Shown piece after piece: positions 11,802 through 23,044 of a stretch of DNA of 64,000 bases (position 1 is the first letter of the stretch; the number at the start of each line of letters is the position of its first letter). Location of the stretch: contig OV277858.1 of assembly GCA_922989275.2 (NCBI GenBank), positions 101,480,794 to 101,544,793 of the forward strand, read 5' to 3'. Both the position numbers and the translations under genes were made by a program. The DNA is from Gari tellinella (lineage: Eukaryota; Mollusca; Bivalvia; Cardiida; Psammobiidae). A model generated the notes under the pieces. That model saw only the letters and a program-made list of their open reading frames with translations. It searched no databases and was not told where the DNA came from.

Positions 11802-11986
11802 CACTCAGTGCAAAAAGAAACGCACATTTTTTCATTACACTATTTGTATGTAGAAGGAACGTATTTGTGAATTAATCTTTTCATTAAGGTCAGTAGTTCT
11901 GTCTGGGTGTATCAATGTTGAAAAACACAAGAAAAGATTCTTAATCTGCGCATGAGCACGATGTGCGTTTCTTTTTGCACTGAGTG
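11802..11986. mobile_element. 185-bp MITE, CACTCAGTGC ends, TA target duplication
   Basis: CACTCAGTGCAAAAAGAAAC at the left is exactly mirrored at the right, and the inverted match extends to about 26 bp. TA flanks both ends (11800-11801 and 11987-11988), as expected for Tc1/mariner mobilisation. It has no coding capacity. Confidence 0.92.
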
Positions 11987-11997
11987 TACATTATATA

Positions 11998-12117
11998 AAT
12001 ATCACATCTCACAGAGGGTGAGAGAACGGATTGGTCACCCGAGGCGTCAGCCGAGGTTGACATTTACTTGTCGAGAGTGACCAATCCGTTCTCTCACGCT
12101 CTGTGAGATGTGATATT
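11998..12117. repeat. Inverted repeat, arms about 47 bp
   Basis: AATATCACATCTCACAGAG pairs with CTCTGTGAGATGTGATATT, and GAGAGAACGGATTGGTCAC pairs with GTGACCAATCCGTTCTCTC. It lies 11 bp from the preceding MITE. It is probably a separate foldback insertion. Confidence 0.88.
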
Positions 12118-12439
12118 AAATGTAGCCGGAACTATTTTTTCCACCGAGACGCTTATTTTTCCCGCTGTTAGGAAAGGTATTCTAAAACCCTTTCAACAGA
12201 ATCTGGCGTGGAACGACGTTTATTCGAAGTATTCGATGCAATCAAAGCGTTATAGAGTACGCGCCACCAGTCGCTTGCTGAGATACTTCTATAATTGTCC
12301 ACCTTTTATATTTCCTGAGTGAAACAACTAGATTTTTAAAGGTTCTTTTATTTCTTTTCAACGTAACTAGGATGTGACGTCACAGCCGTCATCTATATAA
12401 TAGCGCGCTTTCCTAGAGTAACATAGTTCTTTAGAGAGA

Positions 12440-13110
12440 ATCTTATCTAGATCAAAAATGATTCTACATAAAATCCTTAATTTTCACCCGATTTTCATTA
12501 TAATGGTCTTAAAAGAAGGCTAAGATATTTATCTTTCACTTGTTAAAATAACAGATTTTATTTTCAAAATTGATCAGTTTTATGGCGAGTTAAAGAGTGG
12601 TTTCCAAATGAATTTGCCGATAAAAGGGAGCAAGCACTCGCGCATAAATATACCACGCCCCGTTACAAAACCTTTCATAAAACCCTCAATTTTCGACCGA
12701 TTTTCAAAGAAATGGTCTTAAAGGAAAGCTTAGATATTTTCTTTCAGTTGTAAAAATGCAAGTGTTTATTTTCGAAATCGACAAATTTTATGGCGAGTTA
12801 AAGAGCGATGGCCAAATGAAATAGTCGATAAACGAGAGCAGGCGATCGCGAAATATATACTACGTCCCGTTTAAAAAACTTGAATTTAATCCATAATTTT
12901 CGTCCGATATATATATATATATATATTTTTTTTTTTTAAAAAAGGTCTTGATATAAAGCCGTGACACTTATCTTTCGGTTGTAAAAATACCAGGGTTTTT
13001 CTTGAAGCGAAAAAAGTAATGATGACCTACAAAGGTTGCTGGCTAATGAAATGACTAGACCAACTCGCGTAAGAAAAGAATTCCTTCCGTATAAAAACTT
13101 AAGCAAACTT
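12440..13110 (+). repeat. Three diverged tandem units of about 215 bp
   Basis: Each unit has CC.ATTTTC...ATGGTCTTA, GATATTT.TCTTTC, TTTTATGGCGAGTTAAAGAG and then CGATAAA.G.GAGCA; starts are near 12465, 12680 and 12890. The third unit carries an AT/T-run insertion at 12907-12940. They are not coding. Confidence 0.7.
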
Positions 13111-13534
13111 CTAAACTTCTAAAAATGTGTTCATGCATTTTGTATGTAAAGAGACATTTGAAAGGAGTGCGCGTCAAACGGCCAAAATCCAAAACGGCCA
13201 AAGTTGTAACTGTATTATTATGTCGTATGTGATCATTATTATTATTGAAAGGAAAATTAGAATTATTAACATATTACTTCAAAAAAATGAATTGAGGGTT
13301 AGTTTTACATCCAGACTAAAATATACATATTATCCGTCCCATTTCTATGAAAGAGGTGACAGTTTGCATTATCTTCAGAAATTAATTGCAAACATGATAA
13401 CATGATATCTCCGTTTCTTTCTGCTTTACTTATGTCTTATATAACGGAGTAAATTATAAAGCAGCCAATGCCTAAATCAATCTATTTTAGTAACTGCTAA
13501 ACTCTTTGCCTGCTGATCGCTAGGTTCATTCATC

Positions 13535-13735
13535 TGTAAACTGCATGTCTGCCATATTACACATCACAAAGGAATGTGACACATTACGTAACCGTACACA
13601 GATAGCAGGACATTTATAAGCGTCATAAAACTCTCCCAGCATGAAGTCCATGCTTCTTGAAATGCCGATTATCTATGAAGTGCATGTTAGGGAACTGGAC
13701 ACCAGGGGGTTGCCACTTTAATAAAAAAAGATCAA
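13535..13735 (+). repeat. Dispersed repeat; uninterrupted paralogue of the target of the 4.2-kb element
   Basis: CACATTACGTAACCG, GCAGGAC, CCCAGCATGA and CCGATTATCTATGAAGTGCAT occur here contiguously. At 33577-33648 and 37868-38000 the same sequence occurs split by the 4.2-kb element. This copy therefore looks like an empty site. The rest of 13110-14560 shows no gene. Confidence 0.6.
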
Positions 13736-14559
13736 TGCTTTTCCTTTCTCCATGACTCTAGCAACAAGTTGACAGATACTTTAGGTAGGCTAATAGACAA
13801 AGCAGAATGTCAAATTTAGTAGCAAATTTCGACATAAATATTGAACAGGATGCAGAGTTTGAATCTAAGGAGTGAGTAAAGAAACTGTTCCAAAATAATG
13901 AACGACATTGATTAGCAACGCGAAAACTGGTGACTCTTTGCAGTCGATTGTTTTAAAATCTTATCTCATGAGATGAAGCGTAAAGTAGATGGTCCATTTG
14001 ATTTCGATTGTGTAACTTTGCAAATTTGAATCGACTCACTTTTCCAGTTCATTGCCGTTATTTCACTAGAAGCGTTTTGAATCTTCCTTTTTCTGAACTG
14101 AGGGGTACTAAAACCCGGGCCGAATACGCAGGGTAATTTCGTGATGTTACGCGGGCCGAAATGTAATGTTAGCCATGCAACATTACGGATTTTTACCTTC
14201 TGACGTCACATTAGGCTATATAGTAGATAAATCGAGTGAGGTATAATAATATAGATTGTTATATTACTGTTTTCAACAAGATTTTCAAGCAATTGTATGT
14301 AGATAGTTCTTACGTGAAGTTGTCTTTGAGATAAATAGTTCTTCATGCAAAAGACATTGGCCGAACTACTGGATTTTTTTTAAATATTTACTTAATGTTG
14401 ATCAATAAAACTCGGCCCGCAATAATCATCTATCATCTCAACTATTACATTTGCAAATATAATAAGGTACATTATCCGAAGGAAAGAGTGCAGTCTAATG
14501 TAAGAAAGTAAGAGAACAGTGCATATTCTAATAAAGCTCGTTCAGGATCTGTCTCGTCT

Positions 14560-14720
14560 GGTTATTTATGCCTCCGCGACGATCAGTCTTGGGTATACTA
14601 TTTTACCCCTGTTCGTCCGTCCGTTCGTTCGTCCACATATGCGATATACACTTTGTGTCTTTCACTCCTCCTACAGTTTTCAAGCTACAACCTTATTATT
14701 TGGCAGAGTGTTTGCACATA
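14560..14720 (+). repeat. GTCCGTCCGTTCGTTC repeat head
   Basis: GTCCGTCCGTTCGTTCGTCC precedes TTTCAAGCTACAACCTTATT, a unit that recurs at 15230 and 15450. The MITE at 14721 is inserted into it. Confidence 0.6.
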
Positions 14721-15087
14721 CAGTGCTCCCTCTCTACAACGACATCCAGTGGGAGACACAGATTGTGTGGGTTGTTCGGAGGGAGTCGTTATGGAGAGGG
14801 AAAATCAAGACTTGGCTTACATTTGCAAACAGCTTGAATCCAGATCAGACGCCGCGTAACGCGGCGTCTGATCTGGATTCAAGCTGTTTGACACTCATAA
14901 TTATATATATTCTATCAAAATGTCCACTTATATATAATTTTAAGAAAAACAGCACACAACAATTTCAGCAGACGACTTTGCAGCAGTAAAAGCGTTAGAC
15001 ATAATTGTCCGGTTAAGGGAACTGAGACAAGGGTCGTTGTAAGGAAGGGGTCGTTGTTGGGAGGGCCGTTGTAGAGAGGGAACGCTG
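14721..15087. mobile_element. 367-bp MITE, CAGTGCTCCC ends, TA target duplication, GATCAGACGCC hairpin core
   Basis: CAGTGCTCCCTCTCTACAAC at the left and GTTGTAGAGAGGGAACGCTG at the right are inverted, with TA on both sides (14719-14720 and 15088-15089). Within lies a palindrome at 14827-14891 centred on GACGCCGCGTAACGCGGCGT. Related copies are at 2853 and 56749. Confidence 0.88.
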
Positions 15088-15164
15088 TACATTATAGATG
15101 TGCACATGGATTAAGGTTTTGATCTAATCTGCTTAAATTTTTACAGAATAACAGCTAGATGATT

Positions 15165-15781
15165 AGTCCTTCTTTGCGCCCACATATGCGGTACATGCAA
15201 CTGTACATAGTTTGTGTCTTTAACTCCTCCTACAGTTTTGAATCTACAACCTTATACATTGGCAGAGTGGTTGCACATATACCACAGATGCTCATATACA
15301 CAGATGCACATATACCACAGATGTGCACCTGAGTTAGGTTTGATCTGCTTAATTTTTTCCACAGAATTACAGCCAGTTAAATTTTGTCATTTTTGCATAA
15401 TAAGGTTTCATGTAAAGGTACATACTTTGTCCACTAAACAACTCTTACAGTTTTCAAGCTACAATCTTATAACTTGGCAGAGTGTTTGAACGTATACTAC
15501 AGCTGTGCACCTGGGTTAAGATTTTGATCTGCTTAAATTTTTTCCACAGAATTACAGCTACATGTATTTTAACTTTGTCATTTTTTTGGCATATAAGGTT
15601 AATGCAACGGTGCATACTTTTTCAACATAGATGTGCACGTGATCAGGATGGCAAATAGCGGATTAACATAGTTTGACCAAACTTGATAAGTATGTAGCTG
15701 ACTTAAAGACCTAACTTGGGATTGAATTTTTACATTTTTATTTGGGAGGCGGGGGTGGGGGGGGGGGGGGGGGGGGGGGGG

Positions 15782-15842
<61 letters not shown>

Positions 15843-16620
15843 TCGGGTTGAGGTCACTGTTTCAGTAGAAAAATGTTACCCATTCAGTAACTTCGCATAA
15901 AATTTTGACCAAAACTTAAATTAAGACAGCTTGTGAATATATTTGGGGGTCATCAGGTCAGGGTTGCTGTTACTAGAAATAGAAAAAATGGTTGTCAACT
16001 TGTCACTATATAACCTCATATTAGATGGGCCAATTTTACCAACGGTTGTATTTAGCAAGCTTATATTAAGACAACATTGGTTTGTAGTTCTGGTTCATCA
16101 GGTCAATGTCATTGTTACAAAATATAGAAAGAATGATTTCCAGTCTATTACTGAAAAATGTACCAACGTTTGTACTTAGCAAGCTTACATTCAGTCCTAC
16201 ATGTATCTTATGATTGCATGTTTGGGTCATCAAGAATTTCAGATTAGATTGACCAATTTTTTTCAAAGCTTACGACATAGCTTGTGATTGTATGTTTGGA
16301 TCTTCGAGTAAAGGCACCCGATTCTTAATAGAAAAGCTGTTTTTGGTCTCTTACTTAAAATTAGAAGAGCCATAGTTTACGAAATTTTGTATGTAGAAGC
16401 TATCATTAAGACCTAGCTTGGGGTTGCATTTCAGGGTTATCGGGCTACGGTCAACGTCCCTGTTACTAAAAAAAGAAATACACTTTCAGGTGAAGATCTT
16501 TAGATTAGTTTAGACCTAGCTTTGGATTGTATATCGGGGCTCAAGAGTCAATGTCACTGTTACTGAAATGAGCTTACATTAAGACATAGATTGGGACTAA
16601 TTAGTAAAACATTGAAAACA
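15165..16620 (+). repeat. Tandem-repeat region of a dispersed element
   Basis: 15165-15640 iterates TCCTACAGTTTT.AA.CTACAA and TTGGCAGAGTG.TTG. 15850-16620 iterates CATCAGGTCAGGGTTGCTGTTAC and ACCAACGGTTGTATTTAGCAAG with a period near 150 bp. A long G tract separates the two halves. No coding sequence is supported. Confidence 0.7.
15751..15840 (+). repeat. 90-base guanine tract with two interruptions
   Basis: All bases are G except T at 15756 and A at about 15784. This could form stacked G-quadruplexes. The true length is uncertain because sequencing and assembly handle such tracts badly. Confidence 0.9.
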
Positions 16621-16807
16621 TGGTTTTGTGGCATTGTCGCATTTCCTGTCTCCTTTTTCAAGAAATCAGACAAATAAAACACATTATATACTAAAATAAG
16701 TTACAACATATTGAATTAAAGATATAGACTTGTTACCACCTGAAGTATAGTTTACTAGTATTAAGAAACATTAGGTCGTCAGGAGATGTCTTTAAGCACT
16801 GATACAC

Positions 16808-16918
16808 CGGGCCTCGGTTTATAAAGTGTCATACGGAGGACTTGGTCCGGCGGGGATCGTATTCACGACCACATTTACCACAGTCTAGTGTGCTACCAAT
16901 GGACCACGCCAGCCGGTA
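16808..16918 (-). mobile_element. tRNA-derived SINE
   Basis: The minus strand reads GGCTGGCGTGGTCCATTGGT, an A-box-like start, then GTGGTCGTGAATACGATCCC, B-box-like. The trailing part shares GGACTTGGTC and TTTATAAA with the SINE at 39985-40105 (CTTGGTTTATAAAATC on the plus strand). It lacks a proper anticodon arm, so it is not a tRNA gene. Confidence 0.65.
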
Positions 16919-17178
16919 CATTTTGGTCATGCCAGACAAGGATCAATGCTATTTAGAGGTCATATCTGCTTTATTTCACTTTGGCACACTTGAGGTTGTA
17001 CTGTACAAGGACTACTAGATATCTCCCGGTAATTACACTGTACAAACATTAATAGACACCTTACGGAGGTTACTATGTACTACTGTAAAGTGCTAGCTTG
17101 AATGTCCTCTACATAGTGAGAGTTTACATAGTGCTAGCTTGAAATATGCAACTACTGGGAAATATAGCATCAACTTAC

Positions 17179-17308
17179 TTGCGACACAGGTATCATTCGA
17201 CAGGATATAGCTGTAGCCCAAATTACAATCACATGTCCCTTCATTACAGTGACTTGTAGCTGTTAAACAGTCCGAATCTGAGAGACATGCACCCATCACT
17301 GACGACCC
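17179..17308 (-). CDS. Internal exon: EB-type cysteine module
   Basis: On the minus strand an acceptor CCCTTTCAG ends at 17309 and a strong donor A|GTAAGT begins at 17178, giving a 130-nt exon. It encodes GACLSDSDCLTATSHC, then NEGTCDCNLGYSY, then NDTC. The C-x5-C-x6-C-x4-C-x-C spacing with SDSDC and GTC.C..GY is typical of EB/EGF-like modules in secreted and receptor proteins of invertebrates. The frame starts in phase 0 and ends in phase 1, matching the exon at 24302-24596 (ends phase 0) and that at 11286-11536 (starts phase 1). Other exons between them cannot be excluded. Retention of all six cysteines suggests it is functional. Confidence 0.75.
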
Positions 17309-17464
17309 CTGAAAGGGAATATTCCTTTAGAGACTGATTTTTAACCATTCTACTGTTTGATATAACAATATTAACGAAGCGTTTTAATTTGCAATTTTAT
17401 TTCAAACGGTTTGAAAAATTCCTCTCTATAAAACTGGACATCCCCACACCAAACCCAAACAAAA

Positions 17465-17615
17465 ATCAACCCATTTTGAAATAATTATTTCAAAGTGCAA
17501 CTTTATTTCAAAACGGGTTGCAATGCTGCTTCATATAATAAGGCATATTGAAATACATTTTCAACCCGTTTTGAAATGGTAATCAATTCAAAGTACAGCT
17601 TTATTTCAAAACGGG
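17465..17615. repeat. Two tandem hairpins with CAACCCGTTTTGAAAT arms
   Basis: CAACCC(A/G)TTTTGAAAT is followed about 35 bp later by ATTTCAAAACGGGTTG, and the pair recurs once more with a period near 95 bp. The rest of 17330-17860 shows no other feature. Confidence 0.7.
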
Positions 17616-17865
17616 TTGTAACAAAGCTCCATGTTGCGAACAATTGATTTCGTTTTAGAAAATTAAAACATTGACACAAATACTTCAGAACTGATTTAAT
17701 AAATAGTATGGTCTTTTTCTTGGTAAACGTTCATGTTTAATAACAAATTATTTACCAAAAGGTAAGAAGTTTTTAACTTTTTAACCGCTTAAACATTGTC
17801 CTTCAAAACCCCGATGCCTTCGTTACAGTTTCAAAATTGGCCGTTTGACTAAATAAATATCAATG

Positions 17866-18060
17866 GATGGATGAGTTGGGTTTTACGGCACTGCGACACA
17901 ACATAGGTCATATAGCGATGATGATTTCAGGAAGATGACCTGCCATCCTTTCAGCTCCTCGCATAGGGGATAATCTTGGTCTAATAACAGAAAAGATTCC
18001 CTATGACAATTAAGCCCCAGAACTACGGCAAAGGAGGAAGGTCTCTAGGATATCAATACG
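17866..18060 (+). repeat. SINE-like dispersed repeat (GGGTTTTACGGCACTGCGAC)
   Basis: GAGTTGGGTTTTACGGCAC and TGCGACACA...GTCATATAGCG recur at 44640-44690 as GAGTTGGGTTTTACGGCACC and GTCATATGGCG. Copies with a shared head but different lengths suggest a retroposed or dispersed element. No RNA polymerase III boxes were identified with confidence. Confidence 0.5.
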
Positions 18061-18604
18061 GATGTCAAATAGATAGGATCAAGATAAAAAAAAGTGAATT
18101 AACTCTTTCAGCACAAAGAAGATTGTGTGGGTTATTAAGCTGGAGGTGTCGGCAATGTGTCCGTCTGTGGACGACTTAATAATATTTGATATAGCCATAA
18201 CGATTTGAATCAATTGCCTTATGCCCGTTTTCACTCAGAAAACCTTCGTTCCAACAAGACCATCCCAAGCAGTAATTTTTTATAACACGCCCGTCAAATC
18301 TTGTCGTAATATACTACTCAAAGTTTGCTAAGCACCAAGGGTAAAGTCTCCATAGGTACCAATTCATTGACCCTATTACTTCTTATCACATAACTTCCAA
18401 CATTTTTGTTCGATTTCTTCAAATGTTGGATATGTTTTCGCCAAAGGTTTACTTTACAGATTCTGAGAACGTTTACATTTTTTCAGGTCCTGTAGGCGAA
18501 ACCCGAGGAAATTATCAAAATGTGAAAATTTCTGAGAATTCACCGACATTTTCAAATCCATTGAATTCTACAATTTAATGTTCTTAGAGATGTTATAATG
18601 GGTA

Positions 18605-18842
18605 CAATTACTACTACTACTACTCCTACTACTACTACTACTACTTCTACTACTACTACTACTACTACTTCTACTACTACTACTACTACTACAACTACTA
18701 CTACTACAATCGGATTTGTGATTAACGTGCAGGCTCAGGGGCAATCGGATTTGTGATTAACGTGCAGGCTCAGGGGCAATATCCTCATCAGCTACTACTA
18801 CTACTACTACTACAACTACTACTACTACTATCGGATTTGTGA
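18605..18842 (-). repeat. Reiterated LINE 3' termini separated by trinucleotide repeats
   Basis: On the minus strand the LINE end CCTGCACGTTAATCACAAAT plus CCGAT is followed by GTA repeats. A second copy beginning TGATGAGGATATTGCCCC follows, then directly a third beginning TGCCCCTGAGCC, then more GTA repeats (18610-18705). The stop codon of the LINE ORF lies in this repeated segment. Confidence 0.85.
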
Positions 18843-19301
18843 TTAACGTGCAGGCTCAGGGGCAATATCCTCATCAGCGGATCCCCTTCCAGGTAGCTGG
18901 CTTGCTGAACGCATGGTAGTTCTTACACAGGATCCCCAGGTGTCTCTTTCTCGAGGGTCGATTGCAGTGAGGTTTCTATCTCTGCAATCCCTCTCTGTCA
19001 ACTGTTTCCATGTCATCATAGGCCTTCCAGGTCCACGTGTGTCAGCAACATGTGTGTTACAGGCTGCCTTCAATGCACCGCTGGATCTCACCACGTGGCC
19101 ATACCACCTCAGCATTCTTTCCTTCAGGATGATGTCTAGGTCATCCAGGCTAAGCTGTACCAGGAGCTTTTTCGACCTGGTGGTGGCAATGTCCTGTGGC
19201 TTGATGTGGCAGATTTGTCTTTCAGCACAAATGATAGCACGATCATTTCGCAGGAGACGGTGTAGATTGAACATTGAAAAGGCAAAACTTTTTTTTACCA
19301 A
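18843..19301 (-). pseudogene. LINE ORF C-terminal fragment
   Basis: There is an open frame of 152 codons ending in TAA. Diagnostic stretches are DDLDIILKERMLRWYGHVVR, RGPGRPMMTWKQLTERDC and RSASQLPGRGSADED...PEPAR. RWYGHV and GRP..TW are the usual C-terminal region after the reverse transcriptase in many invertebrate LINEs. No catalytic RT motif is present, so this is a 5'-truncated copy. Its first 15 residues may come from the adjoining arm. It is the source family of the repeated 3' tails next to it. Confidence 0.85.
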
Positions 19302-19599
19302 GGAATAACATCTCTAAGAGCATAACAATAGATTTGAAATTTTTGGTGAATTCTCAGAAATTTAACATTTTGATTATTTCGGGTTTCGCCTACAGGACCT
19401 GAACAAGTATAAAAGTTATCAGAACCTGTAAAGTAAACCTTGTGCGAATACATCTCCAAATTTTGAAGAAATCGAACCAAAATGTTGGAAGTTATGTGAT
19501 GAGAAGTGATAGGGTCAATGCATTGGTACCTATGGAGATTTTACCCTTGGTGCTTAGCAAACTTTGAGTAGTATATACTGATATTCAGCGCATGCCTTA

Positions 19600-20900
19600 A
19601 AATTATCAGCCATGAAACAAAATCAATAAATGTTGCACAATACTTGGCATGTGTTTTCCCTGTATCAAGACCTTTCCAACAATACAAACCTTTTAGACCT
19701 TGTGACCGTGACCTTGACATTTGACCTACTTTTGTAAAAAACTTTAAATGGCTATAACATTTGCACCAGTAGGCCCAGGGCTTTCATATTATGTATGTAT
19801 ATTTCTTGTGTCAAGATATTTCCAACCATAACAACATCTTTGACCAGGTGACCTTTGACCTATTTAATCAAACTTTAACCAAAAACCTTAACCTTGGCTA
19901 TAAATTTTGCATCTTGGCCTTTTATACTTGACATGTGTCTTCCTCGTGTGAAGACCTTTCCAACCATACACACCTTTTTGACCTTGTGACCTTTTTGACG
20001 TAGGTTTGTAAAAATCTTTAAATGGCTATACATTTGCACCAGTAGGCCCATGTCTTTCATATTTTGTATGCATATTTCTTGTGTCAAGACCTTTCCAACC
20101 TTAACCTTTGACCTATGTAATCAAAACTTAACCAAAAACTTTAACATTGGCTATAACTTTTACATTTTTGCACCTGGGCCTTTAATACTTACATGTGTCT
20201 TCCTAGTGTGAATACCTTTCCAACCATACAAATCTTTTTGACCTTGTGGCCTTTACCTTGATATTTGACCTACTATTTGCAAATGTCATCCGAGCTCTAT
20301 AAACAGGTTAGGGTTATAAACATTGGCTATACGTCTTGCAAGGCTTTCATAGTTTGTCTGTACCTTGCATGTGTCAAGACCTTTCCGACTATGCAAACTG
20401 TTTTGCCCTTGTGACCTTGACCTTTGACCTATTTTGTATACATATCTAAATGTCTTTAACATTTGAACCAGTAAGCCTAGAGCTACCATACTTTGTATGT
20501 ACATTGTATCTTTCTTGTGTTAAGACTTCTCCAACTATGGATCATTTACCATGCGACCTTGACTTTTGACCTACTTTTGCAAATAAGCATTACATTACCG
20601 AACATGATGCAGGCTGGGGGCATTTGTGTTTCACAAACACATTGCTTTTCATCTGATCTTCACCAAACTTTCTGAAAATGTTTGTTGACATTAAATTTAG
20701 ACCAAGTTCGATACCCAGCGGCGCCAATTCATGCTAGGCCCTTTGGAGTTATAGACCTTGAATTCCTCAAAATGGCACTTTTATGGCGCTCCACGACGGT
20801 TTCCGCTCCCTAACTCGTACAGTTTACATTTGATAGTCTGGATTCCCCTCCCTGTACCATCGGGGGCATTCGTGTATTTGGGACACGCTCTTGTTTGTCT
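19600..20900 (+). repeat. Tandem array (about 6 units, 120-180 bp) of TGACCTTGACC-type sequence and its tail
   Basis: Iterated parts are TCAAGACCTTTCCAACCATA, GACCTTGTGACC, TTTGACCTA and GGCTATAACTTTTGCA. The array is followed from 20600 by GGGGGCATTTGTGTTTCACA and ends near 20890 with CATCGGGGGCATTCGTG and CGCTCTTGTTTGTC, the usual closing end of this repeat class. Confidence 0.75.
20418..20430 (-). promoter_or_regulatory. Exact DR1 motif inside the array
   Basis: TGACCTTTGACCT is AGGTCAAAGGTCA on the minus strand, the DR1 consensus of RXR/HNF4-type nuclear receptors. It overlaps an extended half-site, TGACCTTGA at 20412-20420. The sequence is certain; function is not. Confidence 0.4.
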
Positions 20901-20989
20901 TTTGTTTTGTGTGTGTGTATGTGTTAATGATTGTGCGCTAAACTTTGTGAAAACAATATCTGAAATGCGTGTTGTGGCATATATCTAGA

Positions 20990-22370
20990 ACAAATAAAAA
21001 CAATTTCGTTTGGTTACTATTATTGGCAAAATACAGACATGGAATATAACCTACATTTTTAACCAATCAAACTGCCTTTTTCACGCCATCATGTACGGCA
21101 CTTAATCATTAAGAAATTTGTTGTTTATTGACGTCGCGTGGTGTCAGCACGCGATATAGATAACTCCGCCTTGTAGCACTGCCATATTTGGTGATCTAAC
21201 AATCATAATAAGCGAGGTTTGTTTACATGAACGTGGGAACGTAAATCTTGGGCCAATCAAAATATAGGTTATATTCTAAGTTAGAACATATTAAGTGAAA
21301 TCTTAGTGGCTAACAAGGGGTTGGCTCGCTCCACCCCTTCTTAACCACTAAGATTTCACTTAGTATGTTCTTACTATAACATAAAGTAGAGACTTAATAG
21401 GAAGCTTACTTATTTTTATCCACACCATTTTGAATTAGACTGTATTTGGATAAAATTCAAACCGCACCGAAACAGGACAAGTACAGAATTTAGAACACAG
21501 AACGGCTACGTCATTAAAATATTCAATCAAAATATTAAAGTTTTGTTATGTTTCTTTTTATGTAGAAGAGATAAAGTTTTCACCACTGTCTTGGGTTTTT
21601 TGTTGTTGTTGTTAAAGCTTCGTACTGCCTGACCATTTATAGAGAACATGTATCGATTCAGCAGTACTTCACTTTCTAATTTCAAGCTTGGTTTGGTGCT
21701 ACAAGAAACATTTTAATATATAATGAACACATTGGGGCCTAATAAAGCCTATGGTGATATTTAATTGAACGAAATCCCATAGGAGATTGAAGATTCACAA
21801 TCTGTAAAACGCATAAATCGTTGTTTTGCACGGGTGCCTATGTGGGTCATTTTGTCTTACAGAGGATGTCTTGTTAACTCTTGCAGGGAAGAAAGTGAGG
21901 CATGAATACGAGCGTAATTCCTAGTCTCAAACTTTGTGTCAAAAACCCTGTTGGTGAATGCAAAAACAAAGACTTCAACGCCAAATCCATGAGTTCTAGT
22001 TGCAGTTACCTGATAATTACTTTCAACCTGCTTTAAGCTACAATCTTCTGTGATACAGAAAATATTTCTTATGGTGCATATAAATAAATTACTAATGAAT
22101 CAATTAAAGGCGTGTTCATGGGGTAATGGTTTAATGAATGGTTTTTCAGTAGGTTCTTGCTACAGAGCTATATTTGTAACAAACACAGTGTAGTCTTTAT
22201 CAAGTTTATACAGACTGTCAAAAATATAAACCTTCAAAAACCTTATCGAACTAACCGAATTGAAGTAGTAGCCATTTTGTTTTTTCTCGAGACCAAACAG
22301 CTCGACTTCTTAAGTGTCTTTAAAGATACAGTGTAGTTTGTATTTAGCGGCCGTTGCGTAAAGAAGGATG
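20990..22370. other. Unannotated non-coding stretch
   Basis: It holds an inverted repeat at 21266-21379 and a TTAA-MITE half (22020-22100, CAACCTGCTTTAAGCTACAA and AAAATATTTCTTATGGTGCA). No protein family was recognised. It lies in the large intron of the PAN/EB gene if that model is right. Confidence 0.5.
21266..21379. repeat. Inverted repeat, arms about 50 bp
   Basis: TAAGTGAAATCTTAGTGG pairs with CCACTAAGATTTCACTTA, extended outward by AGAACATA/TATGTTCT. The loop GGGGTTGGCTCGCTCCACCCC is itself palindromic. Confidence 0.85.
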
Positions 22371-22379
22371 GCAATATTT

Positions 22380-22620
22380 GACCCTTTCCCTTAAGGAAGC
22401 GACTTTTAGCGCATTCATGTTATTCATCCGCAAAAGAAAATAGTTCAATTTTATACTCTCATAAGAAATATTTTCTATATCCTAGCAGATAATAACTTAA
22501 AGCAGGCTGAATGTTAAGCAGAATGCGCCCGCCCTAGGGCGTATTCTGCTTTACTTTCAACCTGCTTTAATGGGTCACAAATCTTAACTACTAGAAACAG
22601 GCTATGGGGTAATGGGTTAA
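22380..22620 (+). mobile_element. TTAA MITE with AATGCGCC hairpin core
   Basis: The right end CTATGGGGTAATGGG-TTAA is intact. The left end reads TTGA-CCCTTTCCC, one base off TTAA. The core at 22500-22571 is a palindrome of GCAGGCTGAA...GCAGAATGCGCC and its complement. Confidence 0.8.
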
Positions 22621-22717
22621 ATACAGCTGACAGCTAAATGCAGTGCAAAATGTATTTTTGTCTTATTTTCAACTGTCATAGAAAATACAATTTGTGGGAG
22701 CTCCTACTTGGACATAA

Positions 22718-22972
22718 CAGGGCTGCCATTTCTCCGGATTTTTCCTAAATCTTCGGATTTTTTTCAAGAACATGGTAGCTTAAAGCAGGCTTAAAGTAAA
22801 GCAGAATGCGCCTTAAGGCGCATTCTGCTTTACGTTCAGCCTGCTTTAAGCAGTCACATGTCAACAAAACTAAAAGCAGGCGATGGGGTGAAAGTACGAT
22901 TCGTAAACTCAAACTTGAAAAATGCAAATTTGGAAATCTTAGGATTTTTCATGTCAACTTATGGCAGCCCTG
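22718..22972 (+). mobile_element. Complete 255-bp MITE, CAGGGCTGCCAT ends, 6-bp target duplication
   Basis: The 12-bp inverted ends CAGGGCTGCCAT/ATGGCAGCCCTG are perfect. ACATAA flanks both sides (22712-22717 and 22973-22978). The core palindrome (22789-22852) contains GCAGAATGCGCCTTAAGGCG. CAGGG ends resemble hAT elements, but a 6-bp duplication is unusual there. Confidence 0.94.
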
Positions 22973-23044
22973 ACATAAAATTACACTTTAATCCAATATA
23001 ATAGGCGTTCGGAATGAATTTCGCTTATTCAGGATTTACTTCCT

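Larger units (their letters stand above)
18309..19576. repeat. 1.27-kb foldback: about 280-bp inverted arms enclosing a LINE 3' end
   Basis: The left arm 18309-18596 starts ATATACTACTCAAAGTTTGC, and the right arm 19305-19576 ends GCAAACTTTGAGTAGTATAT. Paired stretches continue throughout, for example GGTGCTTAGCAAAC, GTGATGAGAAGTGATAGGGT and GGCGAAACCCGA counterparts. The spacer is trinucleotide repeat plus a LINE C-terminus. The arms are diverged by substitutions and small indels. Confidence 0.88.

Noticed and set aside
14519..14989. 156-codon plus-strand frame
   Set aside because: It runs across a repeat head and straight through the palindrome of the MITE at 14721-15087, so it has no independent support.
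18913..19308. 131-codon plus-strand frame
   Set aside because: Antisense of the LINE C-terminal fragment, which has recognisable protein motifs on the minus strand.
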